A stretch of DNA of 39,169 bases from a virus: positions 1-39,169 of IMG/VR virus record IMGVR_UViG_3300040801_001664. One strand, given 5' to 3'. The stretch's first letter is position 1. Every line of letters starts with the position of its first letter. This document shows, one piece after another, positions 7,700-16,783 of the stretch. The notes under the pieces were generated by a model that was given only the letters and a program-made list of their open reading frames with translations, had not been told where the DNA came from and ran no database searches. The translations under genes and the position numbers were made by a program.

Positions 7700-10600
7700 T
7701 TACGAGAGCCTCCGTTTGAAGTAGCTGGCTTCCCTCGAGAGTTACCCACGAGGTCTTGAATATGCCAGGATACTTATCCTTCGTTGATAGAGCGTCAAGC
7801 AGCACTTTGAAGAAGATGCGGTTGACAGCCTCTACGCTGAAGTTATTGTAGATGTTGTCGAAGAACGCGATCGTCCCACCTTCCGTTTCCGTCTCGTTTG
7901 CTTGGAAGAAACTGTTGACGTCTACTGGCGCAAAGTTGTTTGTCGGATCTTGAAGATCGTCAATCACTGTAGCGAGAGCTAGCTGTCCATTTACAAACGC
8001 TTGACCTTCATTCAATCCGTAACGTGTCTGTGTTCCGAACTCTGCGTCGTACGCCTCGCGAACGAAGGAGGGTACACGCACAACAGGATTGTCTAGCTTG
8101 CGACCAATGACCGATTCAGTGATTCGATCCCAATACTCCCGAGGAATCTTGAATGGTTGACCTTGTCTAACAAGTGTCCACTCTGCATGAAGAGTTTTTA
8201 GGTGTAGCGGGTCGCCTGTTCGTTCTGTGCGACCGCCACCTAGCGCCACTTGATCGGTCAACGGATTTGCCGGATCTGATCTTGTCATTAGTTCATCACG
8301 CAACGTGAAGTCGCGTGTAAATCGCATGACATAACGACCATTATCGTTGATCACGTTTGATAGTCCCTTGAACACCGTACGCGTGTATCGGAGCGGCAAG
8401 CTGCCCGCGGCTGGCTCAAGCCCTTCAGGGATGAGGTACGGTGTTGGAATCTGACGGAGTGTCTGCTCAGCAACTGCAAGAGATGGGTTGTTACCAACGC
8501 GTGCAGTCTTACCTCGCACCCAGAAGTAGTAGCGTTGTGTTGTGTTGCCAAACTCATCGATGATGTTGCGAACACTGTAGTTGTAGCCACGTCGGCGCTG
8601 TACCAGTCGTGGGCTTGGATCCGTCTCCGGATCGAACGCATCTTCTGGCTCTTCAGGCTCTTTCACAATAGACACACGATCCGCTTCGTTAGCAGCTGTG
8701 GAGATTGTCACCTGGCTAGCCACTACGACAACGCTTTCCGTGAACAGTCCATTGATGTATACATCAACGGTGTCGCCGTTGTTGATATCGTCGAGGCCTG
8801 AACCCGTAACTACCGAGAATGTAGTATACGGCGCCGAAGCTGAGATACGAGGCGTTTGTCTTTGTATGTTTCTTGGGATCTCAATCCAGTTATCATCAAA
8901 CGGTGGAAGCATTGAGCCGCCCGCGGTTGTTGTGGTCAGATCAACTGGCTCACCGTCTTCTGTTGCCGATACGGTAATCGTCGTTGGACCTGCTCCTGAA
9001 GCGGTCAGAACGTAGTAGAACGTTGACTCACGAAGAGGTGCTGGCAGGCTGCCTGTGAAGGTCACCTTGTCGCCCACGGATACCGTACCAGAGACTGTGA
9101 TCTCGTCAGTCGTGTCGTTTACTACTGTTATCGTCTGTGCTACTCGCGTGCGCACCTGGATGTCTGACTTCGCTGTACCTGACTTACGAACCCGAGGGTC
9201 GATCGAGATATCTACTGCCTCTACAGCAGCGATAGCATCATACTCCTCTGGTGGAACATCAGACTCAGTCCACTGATATAGTTCAATGTCCGCAAAGTCA
9301 GCAAGCTGACCCCAGCGACGGTAACGAAGTTCGCGATCTGGGAAGATTGCTTCGTCGTGATAAGGCACGTACTCGCGGGCTGCCGTATTCCACCACACAC
9401 GACCAACTTCTTGTTCACGCCACGGGCTATCGTCATTCTTGCTGGCAATGGTTGCAGCGTTGTACGTTGCCGGATCTGTGTCCGATTCGAATGTAACAAC
9501 GTTCTCGGCAATCGTGTAGTGGTAGCCACGTCGAGGATCCCAGAACGGAACATCGGTCACTACCAGTTCATCCACCGTATCAATGACTTTAGCCGGGTTC
9601 TGCGCATCCCTGTTTGGATTGACCGCATACATGCGGAACTCTTCGCCTGGGCCGAGAAGTGTGGCAGGATCGACAGAGAATACGATGTGTTGACTATTGA
9701 ACACCTCATAGGTTGGTGGCGTTACAAGTGTACCAGCACCGCTACTATCTACAAGAATCAGTCTGACGTCGTCGAAGAACACTTCTTCGTCGAAGCGAAC
9801 ATACCACCGGCCGTCATCACCTGGATCGCCGCCAGCAGAAGCTGCTGTAAACACATGAACATCGGTAATGTCAGCATCAAGATAGAACGTGTCGCCATTG
9901 TCCGATAGCTTCGCAGCCTGATCCGGTTGGTCCGCCCAACGATCTTGATCGGATAAGAAAACACCTTCGAACGTTGGCTCGGTGTCTGCGACACGATCCT
10001 GTGATGGATCAAGGAAATCGATTCTCGTGTCCGCGCGGAGAGCATCTCTCTGAGTTAGATTCAGGCTGATATACTCTTGCTCAGCTGACGATCCAAACTC
10101 AGCGACCTTGAATGCCCACACTTCATCAACTTCAGCTTGCGCAAACGTCTCAGAGTTAGCAAACGCATCGAGGCCCAGTGTTGATCCTTTAGAAGCAATG
10201 AACCCACGCCAGAACGCGAACTGCGACTTAGCATTGAGGTTGAGTTCCGTTAGGTACTCCTGCGTACCGGCGCCGGCGTAACCGAGAGACCTACGACCTT
10301 CAGTAATGATCTTCGACGCCTCGAGCGCTCTGTATGTGTCATAAGCATTCTGTAGATCCAACACCGACGACTCAATGTTAGGTCTCAACTGCTCATCTGG
10401 TGTGAGGTAATAACCACCCACGACAGGACGTTGAGTGAACTCTTGCTGACGGAAGAACAACAACTCAAACCGTGCTGTGTTAAGCCCAACAAACTGATCG
10501 TAAATCAAGAAGCCTTCAACCGAGTTATCGTTGAACAGAATGATGTGCTCCGTGCCATCGATGAACAGATTGGCACTTGCAATGTGTCGGAAGTCACGAG

Positions 10601-13600
10601 TTGGATCTTGCTGTTGTGTTGGCAGCAGAGGGTTAGGCAGTTTGTTCTGTACATTGATTCTCGCTAGCTTGTCAAGTCGGAACACAGCGAGCTGTTCCGT
10701 TGTGAGCTGATCGCCGTTCTGATCCGTGATCAGCTGCACGCCACGAAGATCGGCTGCCGTCGTCTTCGAGATATCAGACAGAATGCCCTGTAGTGTACGC
10801 ACCCAAAGGTTTGTGCGCGCTGGATTGATCTCGTACGAAGGAAGCGCAAACTTACCCTGTACATACTCGGTCAGATACAACGGACCTGAGCCGCCTGTAA
10901 GAAGGTCCACAGCGTTACCGAGCAACGCATCAGTCCGCGTGAGGGCTACTTGTACACGCGCTGGATCGTCGCCCATGATCAGGTAATATGGCGTGTTCGG
11001 TAGTAGTGGTGTTGGCACCATTCCGTTTAGAACACCAACACGAACCTTTTGACCAGTTACCCAACTTGGTACCGTCGACGAGAATACAAACTCGTCTGCA
11101 AGTGGGTCTACAGCGACCGGGTACGTTTCCGGTTGTGCCTGACGGAATGATCGTAGCCTGAAGATCGCATCGAGGAATCGTTCCGTTTCTGTCTCCCACG
11201 TGATTGGGCGCTGAAGATCAACATCAATCTCTTGGAACTCGTAGTTGAACTCGAAACCTTCTTCTTTCTCAAGTTCCGCGTAACCGTCGATAACGTTGAT
11301 TAGGTTCTGGATACCACTGATCGCAACTGGAGGCTGAACTGTCAATACGCTGTCAGTATCAAGCACATAGTGCTTCCACTCACGATCTGTCGAACTGCCA
11401 TCAAGAGCGATAAACTTGTATGCGATCTGTCCAACCTCAATCTTACCTATACCGGCGCTTGAGAAGTCAACAGGAATCCGCTCGAAGGCGTTGCGAGCTG
11501 TCGAAGCGAGCTGGAACTCAGTATCACTGATACGGATCACATAGTATGTTGTGTTTGCTTGGAACGGCGAAGGTAGTCCGACCGTTGAGGAGATTTCAAC
11601 AGCATCGCCAGTCTCCCACGGAATTGAGCGATACTCAACCGTCAACACACCATCAACGGTTGGATCCGGTAGAGACGCGCCCGTCGAGATTAGTGTCACG
11701 TCGTTAGCAGAATCGTAGACAACATTCGTGGCTGTGTACACACCATTGTTACCTGTCGACTCGGTGATCATGAAATCGAGATTTTCCGAGAACGCTTCTA
11801 CTTGGTTTCCTAGTATGGTAAACACGCCGCCCAATTGATCAATTGCCGTGACGTTATACTCGTAGATACCAAACACATTGGTGATTGTTCTTGCTCGCAC
11901 AGGATAGTTACGTACATTGTAGTACGACAGCGTACGAGCTTCCGTTGCGAAAGTATCGAGCTGGAAGCGCCAAAGCGATTCGGTATCTTGACTGACGAGA
12001 CGGTTAGGTACCGACAATACCTTGACGTTCAAAGCATCAAAGGTCAAGTTGTCGATACCTGGCGAGTTCTTCAGAAGGATGCGGTAGTCGCGAGCGTTCA
12101 TCTCGAAGTTAGGTGTGTCGATCGTAAACGTACTCGTGTCAATCACCGAGCCAAACTGATACGCTAGAAGTGGATTCCAATTTGTCCACAGTGGTCTGAA
12201 GTTTGACGTGACGGTGTCAAACCCTGAAGCTCGATTGAAGTTTACGTACCACTGGTTTAGTCCTTGGAACTGAAGAAGTTCGTTTGTGTTGTAGATGTCT
12301 CCGTGGAAGCGCACGTCTTTGTGGCTGTATACTTGCTCGAGATCAGCGCTAATGTTGAGACCACCTACCTCGATGAACTCTTCACCGAATGTGCTGTGGA
12401 AGAAGCGCACGGGCTCCATACGGAAACCAACCGTGAGATCGTCGTACAGTCTCTGTGCGGTCTGTGACCATTCAAATTCAACCGGACCACCATCACCAAA
12501 CGTATAGTCGGCACTCTGCGCAACGATTTCACCAAAAGTCTGGAAGGCAGAACGAACCGACGCTGATCCACCATTAGCGCTGAAGTCCCAGTAAGGTGGG
12601 AACACGTCATCTGGGCCGTACCCATCAAGTGTTACATCATCGATGTTGACGGAAACATAAGCGTACTGTTCTGGCACATCCAGGGCAGATCCTGTACCTA
12701 CGCCTACACCATCTGGTAGCGGACGGCCTACAGGAACAGCGCCGATTCGAATGTTCTGCCACATACCTGTCGTTGTAGCGTGGTTGTAGATCCAGCGGCG
12801 AGTGCCTGTCGTATCGAGATACTCTTCATCCCACCACTCTGGTTTTTCTTCGTAGCCTTGTAGACGCCACGGCTCGAGGTGTGGGTATGGTGTGTTATAC
12901 AGCTTATTGTACAGGTCGGTCCACCAACCACCAGTAGGCGGCGCGCCTGTCTGGGGTGGGCTAGTCATAATCGACTGGTTGTAGTTCCACGTGAATGGGT
13001 CTGCTGGGTCGTAGAATTGCGACGACGAGTAAGGATCATCGATCTCTTGTTCGCGCAACCAATCAATGAACGCATCTTGTAGGTACGCGTTAAACGTATC
13101 GGCCTCTGTAATGGTGGCACTGATATCAGGGCACGAGATCTCGGATGTCGCTAGAGCTGGTACATCGAATGCGAGCTCCTCGAGTTCGGGAGCGTAATCG
13201 TACAGGCGTGTTTCCACATCGAGCAACAGCGCACTTAGCAGGTCATCGAGGTCGACGACTTCCCAAGCAGCTGTAATGATCTCATCGCCCACAGACGTAA
13301 CAGGCTGCCAGATTTCTGAACTATCGAGCTGGCGTAGCGTCTGCGTACCTGTATCATACCAGAAAGCACCCGGCTGAACACCAATTGGCGGTGATACACT
13401 GATCGATGCTACAGCAAAACGATACAGCACACGACTGGTGCCAACCACCTGGTACCAATAGATGCCCGTGCGCTGCGTTACAACAAGACCGAGATCGCTA
13501 AATGTAGTTGGGACGGGATCTGCAGTTTGGATACCAAACGTTTCGCCTGTGAATGATCGCTCGTCCACAGTATTGATTGTCAGTTGAATCAAACTCTCTT

Positions 13601-16600
13601 TCGTGCGTTGTGCTAGCGTTGGCGTAGAGCGATGTCCGTCGTGATGAACTAGTTGATATACACCCGTATCCTCGTCCTGGATAATGTATGGTCGTCGCGC
13701 AAACGCCATACGAATGTATGGTAGTGTCGCTGGCCAGTTGCGAACTCCGGAGTCAGTTACAGGATCGTATGTGTTACTGTCACCGTACAGTAGTGCAAGA
13801 TAATCATTGAGCTCATAACGACGTATGACATCCTCCGCAATAGAGTCTTCAAGACGATCGATAAAGGACGCCGATGTGTTTGTTAGATACGATACCAGAT
13901 TATCGCGGTAGATCTCTTTCAGTGTGTTGAGGGAGTTGAGATATTGCTCGTGTGCAAAGTCAATAACACCTCGAGGTGTCACATTATCAACAAAGATTGC
14001 CGACAGCAACGTATCGTAGCTGAAGTTGTGTTCTTTGATTCTTCCACCCAGTCCAAAGTTGGGATTAAGCAGTAGGTAGAACACGTTACCTGGTACTGTT
14101 ACACCCGGTACCGCAGATTGCGCATTGATGATCGATGAGAAATGAGCAACGAGTTCACGGAACGTAACTTCTTGTCTGTTCTCGTGCTCGCTGTTGAAGT
14201 ATAGCTGGTCTGGGATTTCCCAGAATCCGTTTGGATCTCCAACAGGCACAGGATTCCGAGACGAATCTACATACTCTGGAATGTACTCTTCTTCGAAGTT
14301 CCCCTCGCGCCAGATCGTTTGTGGTTCGCCGTTTAGCAAGTACGCGAACATCTTGCCGTTATCTTCTTCCAACAGATACTGCTCGAAGACATAGTTTCCA
14401 TTTGGACCAATCTCAAGTCGGAGACCGGTTAGGACATTTACGACCGCATCCGAAGACTCTTTGAAACCAAACAATTGGTTGGCTTGGAACGCATCTGTAC
14501 CGTCAACATTCACAACATCAAACAACGGATACTGGTTGACATCTGTCTTAACCTGCTCGCTGCGACGATAGTTGATTAGTGATAGCAGCTCGGGCCCATC
14601 GATAGCAAATTGCGCCTCGTCTTCAATCGTTCGGATTTGCAGAGAACCTCTTCCAACATCGGATGCCGCAGGAGGACCTACCTCGATACGAATTGTTGAG
14701 TTGAGTGGTACGACATAGTCGAATTGGATGCCCGAAACAAATCCCGACCCGCCGTCGATCTCCACAAACTGCCCGTATTGACGGATATCGTCGACGTATA
14801 CGCGAATATCGTTCTGCCCAACAAGAGCAACCTCGTCCATCAGTACCGTTTCGGTGCCAGCTGTATCGAGCGGCACAGTCACGCCAAGCGGGACACCCCC
14901 TGGCTGTGTGATTGTATACTCGACGGCGTAGCGAATTTCGTCACCACCAAAATCTGTGGCGTCCACCGTATCGCCTGCTCTGTACTGCGCCTGAACGCCA
15001 CTGAACGTTACAACCACAGGTGGTGATGTAGGATCGATTGCAACATTTGGCGTTTCTGGTTTAGGAGTGACCGGTATAGTGTCTACCACATCCACCAGCA
15101 CCCAGTGAATATTGTAGCCTCTCCACGTATCGCCTTGTGACGTAAACACTGGTGAAATCTCACCGGTTGTCGCAGGTGTGGTGGATGGATGGAAGGCAAA
15201 CCCTTCCTGTATGGTCACTACTGTACCAGCTGGCGTGTAGGACGATGACACAACTGTGTATGTTGTGTCGTTTGCTGAATCGTCCGGATCGTTCTCAATT
15301 CTGAACTCGTAACCTGGCACGAACGTTGATGTTAGATCACCGTCAAGCGGCGACAACGTAACGTTGAATTCATCAACAATGAGATAGCTGAGAGGCTTGA
15401 GCTCAATCAGCTGTGGTTGGTCTGTTGTGTCGTTGAAATCAACAAACTGGTTGTCGCGGTACTTCCAAACGTAATCCTTGAAGTTCCATTTGTTCAGCTG
15501 AACTAGCGCACTGTACTCGATGATCGGTTGTGTCGCTTGACGAGCAGCGGCTGTGTTAACTACAGCATTTTTGTGTATCCACTTGTTTTGTTCAATCCAC
15601 TGGTTTGTTTCGAAGTTACACGCTTCGGCTGAGTCCCAGTACAACTCACCGTACTGCGATAGGCTTTGGATGAACGACAGAAGATCGTCGAAGTTTGCTA
15701 CGACAATCTCCCAACTACTACCATTGTACTGGCGAAGTGGCCCTTGAGCACCACCTGAGATATCGTACCACAAGTCGCCCACATTAGGTGCTAGCGGCGC
15801 TGTCGGCAGGGTGATAGCATCGAACGTCCCTGCTGGTTCGCCTATTAGCGTTCCAAGGAAACCGAAATCGTTACCGTCCCACGGACCTTGGCTCCAACCA
15901 ATATCTCCATCACATGCACAAGCCTTTTCGAGGAAAAATACCGACAACAACTCGGTCAATGACACGACGCCGCCACCTGGATCAGCATTTGTAATGTCTT
16001 GTTGAACAATGATATCTGTGGTGTCGTCGGTGATGTTGTATGTCGACGACAGAGTGTTGAAGAACGTGTTGTTAATCGATGCGTTCGTCGATCCTCGAAC
16101 GAAGAAACGGAAACCAGCAGCAAATAGCACTGTCAGATTACCGGGGATAGAAATCACATTGTCTACGGAGTTAATCGATTGGATGACGTACTCGTTATCA
16201 TATACGTCAAGTGTCTCTTGATAAGCAACAACTAGTTGCTTGGCTTTGGCGCACCGATTCTCAATCGTAATGTACTGCTGTGGTGAAGACGGATCAGTTG
16301 GATCAACCCAGAAATAGTCTCGGAAGTTGATAAATTTGTCAAGGTCAATTGGCGGTATCCAGTTAAACGTCTTCGCACTACCCCAAATCTTCTGGCGGCA
16401 CGGATCGACGCCAAGGCGCTCCAACTCGTTCAGAAGATCAACATAGGTCGATGTATAGTTCTCTCCACCGATGCGGGCGTTGAGAACAGGTTGAAGCTGA
16501 AATGCCTGACGATGTGGCGTCGGTTCTTGAATTTGTCGATTGCGCAGACTGTCGTTTACTTCACCAACGATGCCGTTAGCCCGCTCAATCTCTGGTTTAG

Positions 16601-16721
16601 AGAACATGCGGTTGAGAGCGTTGTTGAACACGCTCTCATTCGTAGACGATTGAAGTACTTCTGGTAGAAGTTCAAACAGATCCGAATATGGTCGGGTGAA
16701 ATCGCTGTTTTTGTTGGCCAC
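7692..16721 (-). CDS. Giant virion structural protein (3009 aa), baseplate wedge position
   Basis: One uninterrupted 9-kb reading frame. The start is GTG, with GGAG 10 bases upstream. The N-terminus (LFELLPEVLQSSTNESVFNNALNRMFSK) and residues about 88-140 (STYVDLLNEL, then PIDLDKFINFRDYFWV) match a pattern I know from very large structural proteins of marine T4-like phages. The rest is mostly beta, with two recurrent modules. One is N-x-T/G-x-Y-T-x-V (near 15225-15290 and 11710-11770). The other is a T-x-Y-Y-V/L element followed by V-D-L/F-x-x-x-G-x-G (near 11440-11640, 10865-11100 and 8925-9100). It follows gp6 directly, where T4 has gp7 (about 1030 residues), so it may be an expanded wedge protein. 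That role is inferred from position. Confidence 0.85.
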   Translation of the reverse strand: MANKNSDFTRPYSDLFELLPEVLQSSTNESVFNNALNRMFSKPEIERANGIVGEVNDSLRNRQIQEPTPHRQAFQLQPVLNARIGGENYTSTYVDLLNELERLGVDPCRQKIWGSAKTFNWIPPIDLDKFINFRDYFWVDPTDPSSPQQYITIENRCAKAKQLVVAYQETLDVYDNEYVIQSINSVDNVISIPGNLTVLFAAGFRFFVRGSTNASINNTFFNTLSSTYNITDDTTDIIVQQDITNADPGGGVVSLTELLSVFFLEKACACDGDIGWSQGPWDGNDFGFLGTLIGEPAGTFDAITLPTAPLAPNVGDLWYDISGGAQGPLRQYNGSSWEIVVANFDDLLSFIQSLSQYGELYWDSAEACNFETNQWIEQNKWIHKNAVVNTAAARQATQPIIEYSALVQLNKWNFKDYVWKYRDNQFVDFNDTTDQPQLIELKPLSYLIVDEFNVTLSPLDGDLTSTFVPGYEFRIENDPDDSANDTTYTVVSSSYTPAGTVVTIQEGFAFHPSTTPATTGEISPVFTSQGDTWRGYNIHWVLVDVVDTIPVTPKPETPNVAIDPTSPPVVVTFSGVQAQYRAGDTVDATDFGGDEIRYAVEYTITQPGGVPLGVTVPLDTAGTETVLMDEVALVGQNDIRVYVDDIRQYGQFVEIDGGSGFVSGIQFDYVVPLNSTIRIEVGPPAASDVGRGSLQIRTIEDEAQFAIDGPELLSLINYRRSEQVKTDVNQYPLFDVVNVDGTDAFQANQLFGFKESSDAVVNVLTGLRLEIGPNGNYVFEQYLLEEDNGKMFAYLLNGEPQTIWREGNFEEEYIPEYVDSSRNPVPVGDPNGFWEIPDQLYFNSEHENRQEVTFRELVAHFSSIINAQSAVPGVTVPGNVFYLLLNPNFGLGGRIKEHNFSYDTLLSAIFVDNVTPRGVIDFAHEQYLNSLNTLKEIYRDNLVSYLTNTSASFIDRLEDSIAEDVIRRYELNDYLALLYGDSNTYDPVTDSGVRNWPATLPYIRMAFARRPYIIQDEDTGVYQLVHHDGHRSTPTLAQRTKESLIQLTINTVDERSFTGETFGIQTADPVPTTFSDLGLVVTQRTGIYWYQVVGTSRVLYRFAVASISVSPPIGVQPGAFWYDTGTQTLRQLDSSEIWQPVTSVGDEIITAAWEVVDLDDLLSALLLDVETRLYDYAPELEELAFDVPALATSEISCPDISATITEADTFNAYLQDAFIDWLREQEIDDPYSSSQFYDPADPFTWNYNQSIMTSPPQTGAPPTGGWWTDLYNKLYNTPYPHLEPWRLQGYEEKPEWWDEEYLDTTGTRRWIYNHATTTGMWQNIRIGAVPVGRPLPDGVGVGTGSALDVPEQYAYVSVNIDDVTLDGYGPDDVFPPYWDFSANGGSASVRSAFQTFGEIVAQSADYTFGDGGPVEFEWSQTAQRLYDDLTVGFRMEPVRFFHSTFGEEFIEVGGLNISADLEQVYSHKDVRFHGDIYNTNELLQFQGLNQWYVNFNRASGFDTVTSNFRPLWTNWNPLLAYQFGSVIDTSTFTIDTPNFEMNARDYRILLKNSPGIDNLTFDALNVKVLSVPNRLVSQDTESLWRFQLDTFATEARTLSYYNVRNYPVRARTITNVFGIYEYNVTAIDQLGGVFTILGNQVEAFSENLDFMITESTGNNGVYTATNVVYDSANDVTLISTGASLPDPTVDGVLTVEYRSIPWETGDAVEISSTVGLPSPFQANTTYYVIRISDTEFQLASTARNAFERIPVDFSSAGIGKIEVGQIAYKFIALDGSSTDREWKHYVLDTDSVLTVQPPVAISGIQNLINVIDGYAELEKEEGFEFNYEFQEIDVDLQRPITWETETERFLDAIFRLRSFRQAQPETYPVAVDPLADEFVFSSTVPSWVTGQKVRVGVLNGMVPTPLLPNTPYYLIMGDDPARVQVALTRTDALLGNAVDLLTGGSGPLYLTEYVQGKFALPSYEINPARTNLWVRTLQGILSDISKTTAADLRGVQLITDQNGDQLTTEQLAVFRLDKLARINVQNKLPNPLLPTQQQDPTRDFRHIASANLFIDGTEHIILFNDNSVEGFLIYDQFVGLNTARFELLFFRQQEFTQRPVVGGYYLTPDEQLRPNIESSVLDLQNAYDTYRALEASKIITEGRRSLGYAGAGTQEYLTELNLNAKSQFAFWRGFIASKGSTLGLDAFANSETFAQAEVDEVWAFKVAEFGSSAEQEYISLNLTQRDALRADTRIDFLDPSQDRVADTEPTFEGVFLSDQDRWADQPDQAAKLSDNGDTFYLDADITDVHVFTAASAGGDPGDDGRWYVRFDEEVFFDDVRLILVDSSGAGTLVTPPTYEVFNSQHIVFSVDPATLLGPGEEFRMYAVNPNRDAQNPAKVIDTVDELVVTDVPFWDPRRGYHYTIAENVVTFESDTDPATYNAATIASKNDDSPWREQEVGRVWWNTAAREYVPYHDEAIFPDRELRYRRWGQLADFADIELYQWTESDVPPEEYDAIAAVEAVDISIDPRVRKSGTAKSDIQVRTRVAQTITVVNDTTDEITVSGTVSVGDKVTFTGSLPAPLRESTFYYVLTASGAGPTTITVSATEDGEPVDLTTTTAGGSMLPPFDDNWIEIPRNIQRQTPRISASAPYTTFSVVTGSGLDDINNGDTVDVYINGLFTESVVVVASQVTISTAANEADRVSIVKEPEEPEDAFDPETDPSPRLVQRRRGYNYSVRNIIDEFGNTTQRYYFWVRGKTARVGNNPSLAVAEQTLRQIPTPYLIPEGLEPAAGSLPLRYTRTVFKGLSNVINDNGRYVMRFTRDFTLRDELMTRSDPANPLTDQVALGGGRTERTGDPLHLKTLHAEWTLVRQGQPFKIPREYWDRITESVIGRKLDNPVVRVPSFVREAYDAEFGTQTRYGLNEGQAFVNGQLALATVIDDLQDPTNNFAPVDVNSFFQANETETEGGTIAFFDNIYNNFSVEAVNRIFFKVLLDALSTKDKYPGIFKTSWVTLEGSQLLQTEALVNG

Positions 16722-16745
16722 TAAGACATATCTCCGCTTTGATGA

Positions 16746-16753
16746 TATTTATC
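16746..16753 (-). promoter_or_regulatory. Late promoter GATAAATA for the giant gene
   Basis: An exact GATAAATA on the minus strand in the 62-base gap between gp6 and the giant gene. It predicts a 19-nt leader before the GTG start. Confidence 0.75.
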
Positions 16754-16783
16754 AAGCGTGCGGAGGGTTGTTAGTAGGGACCC

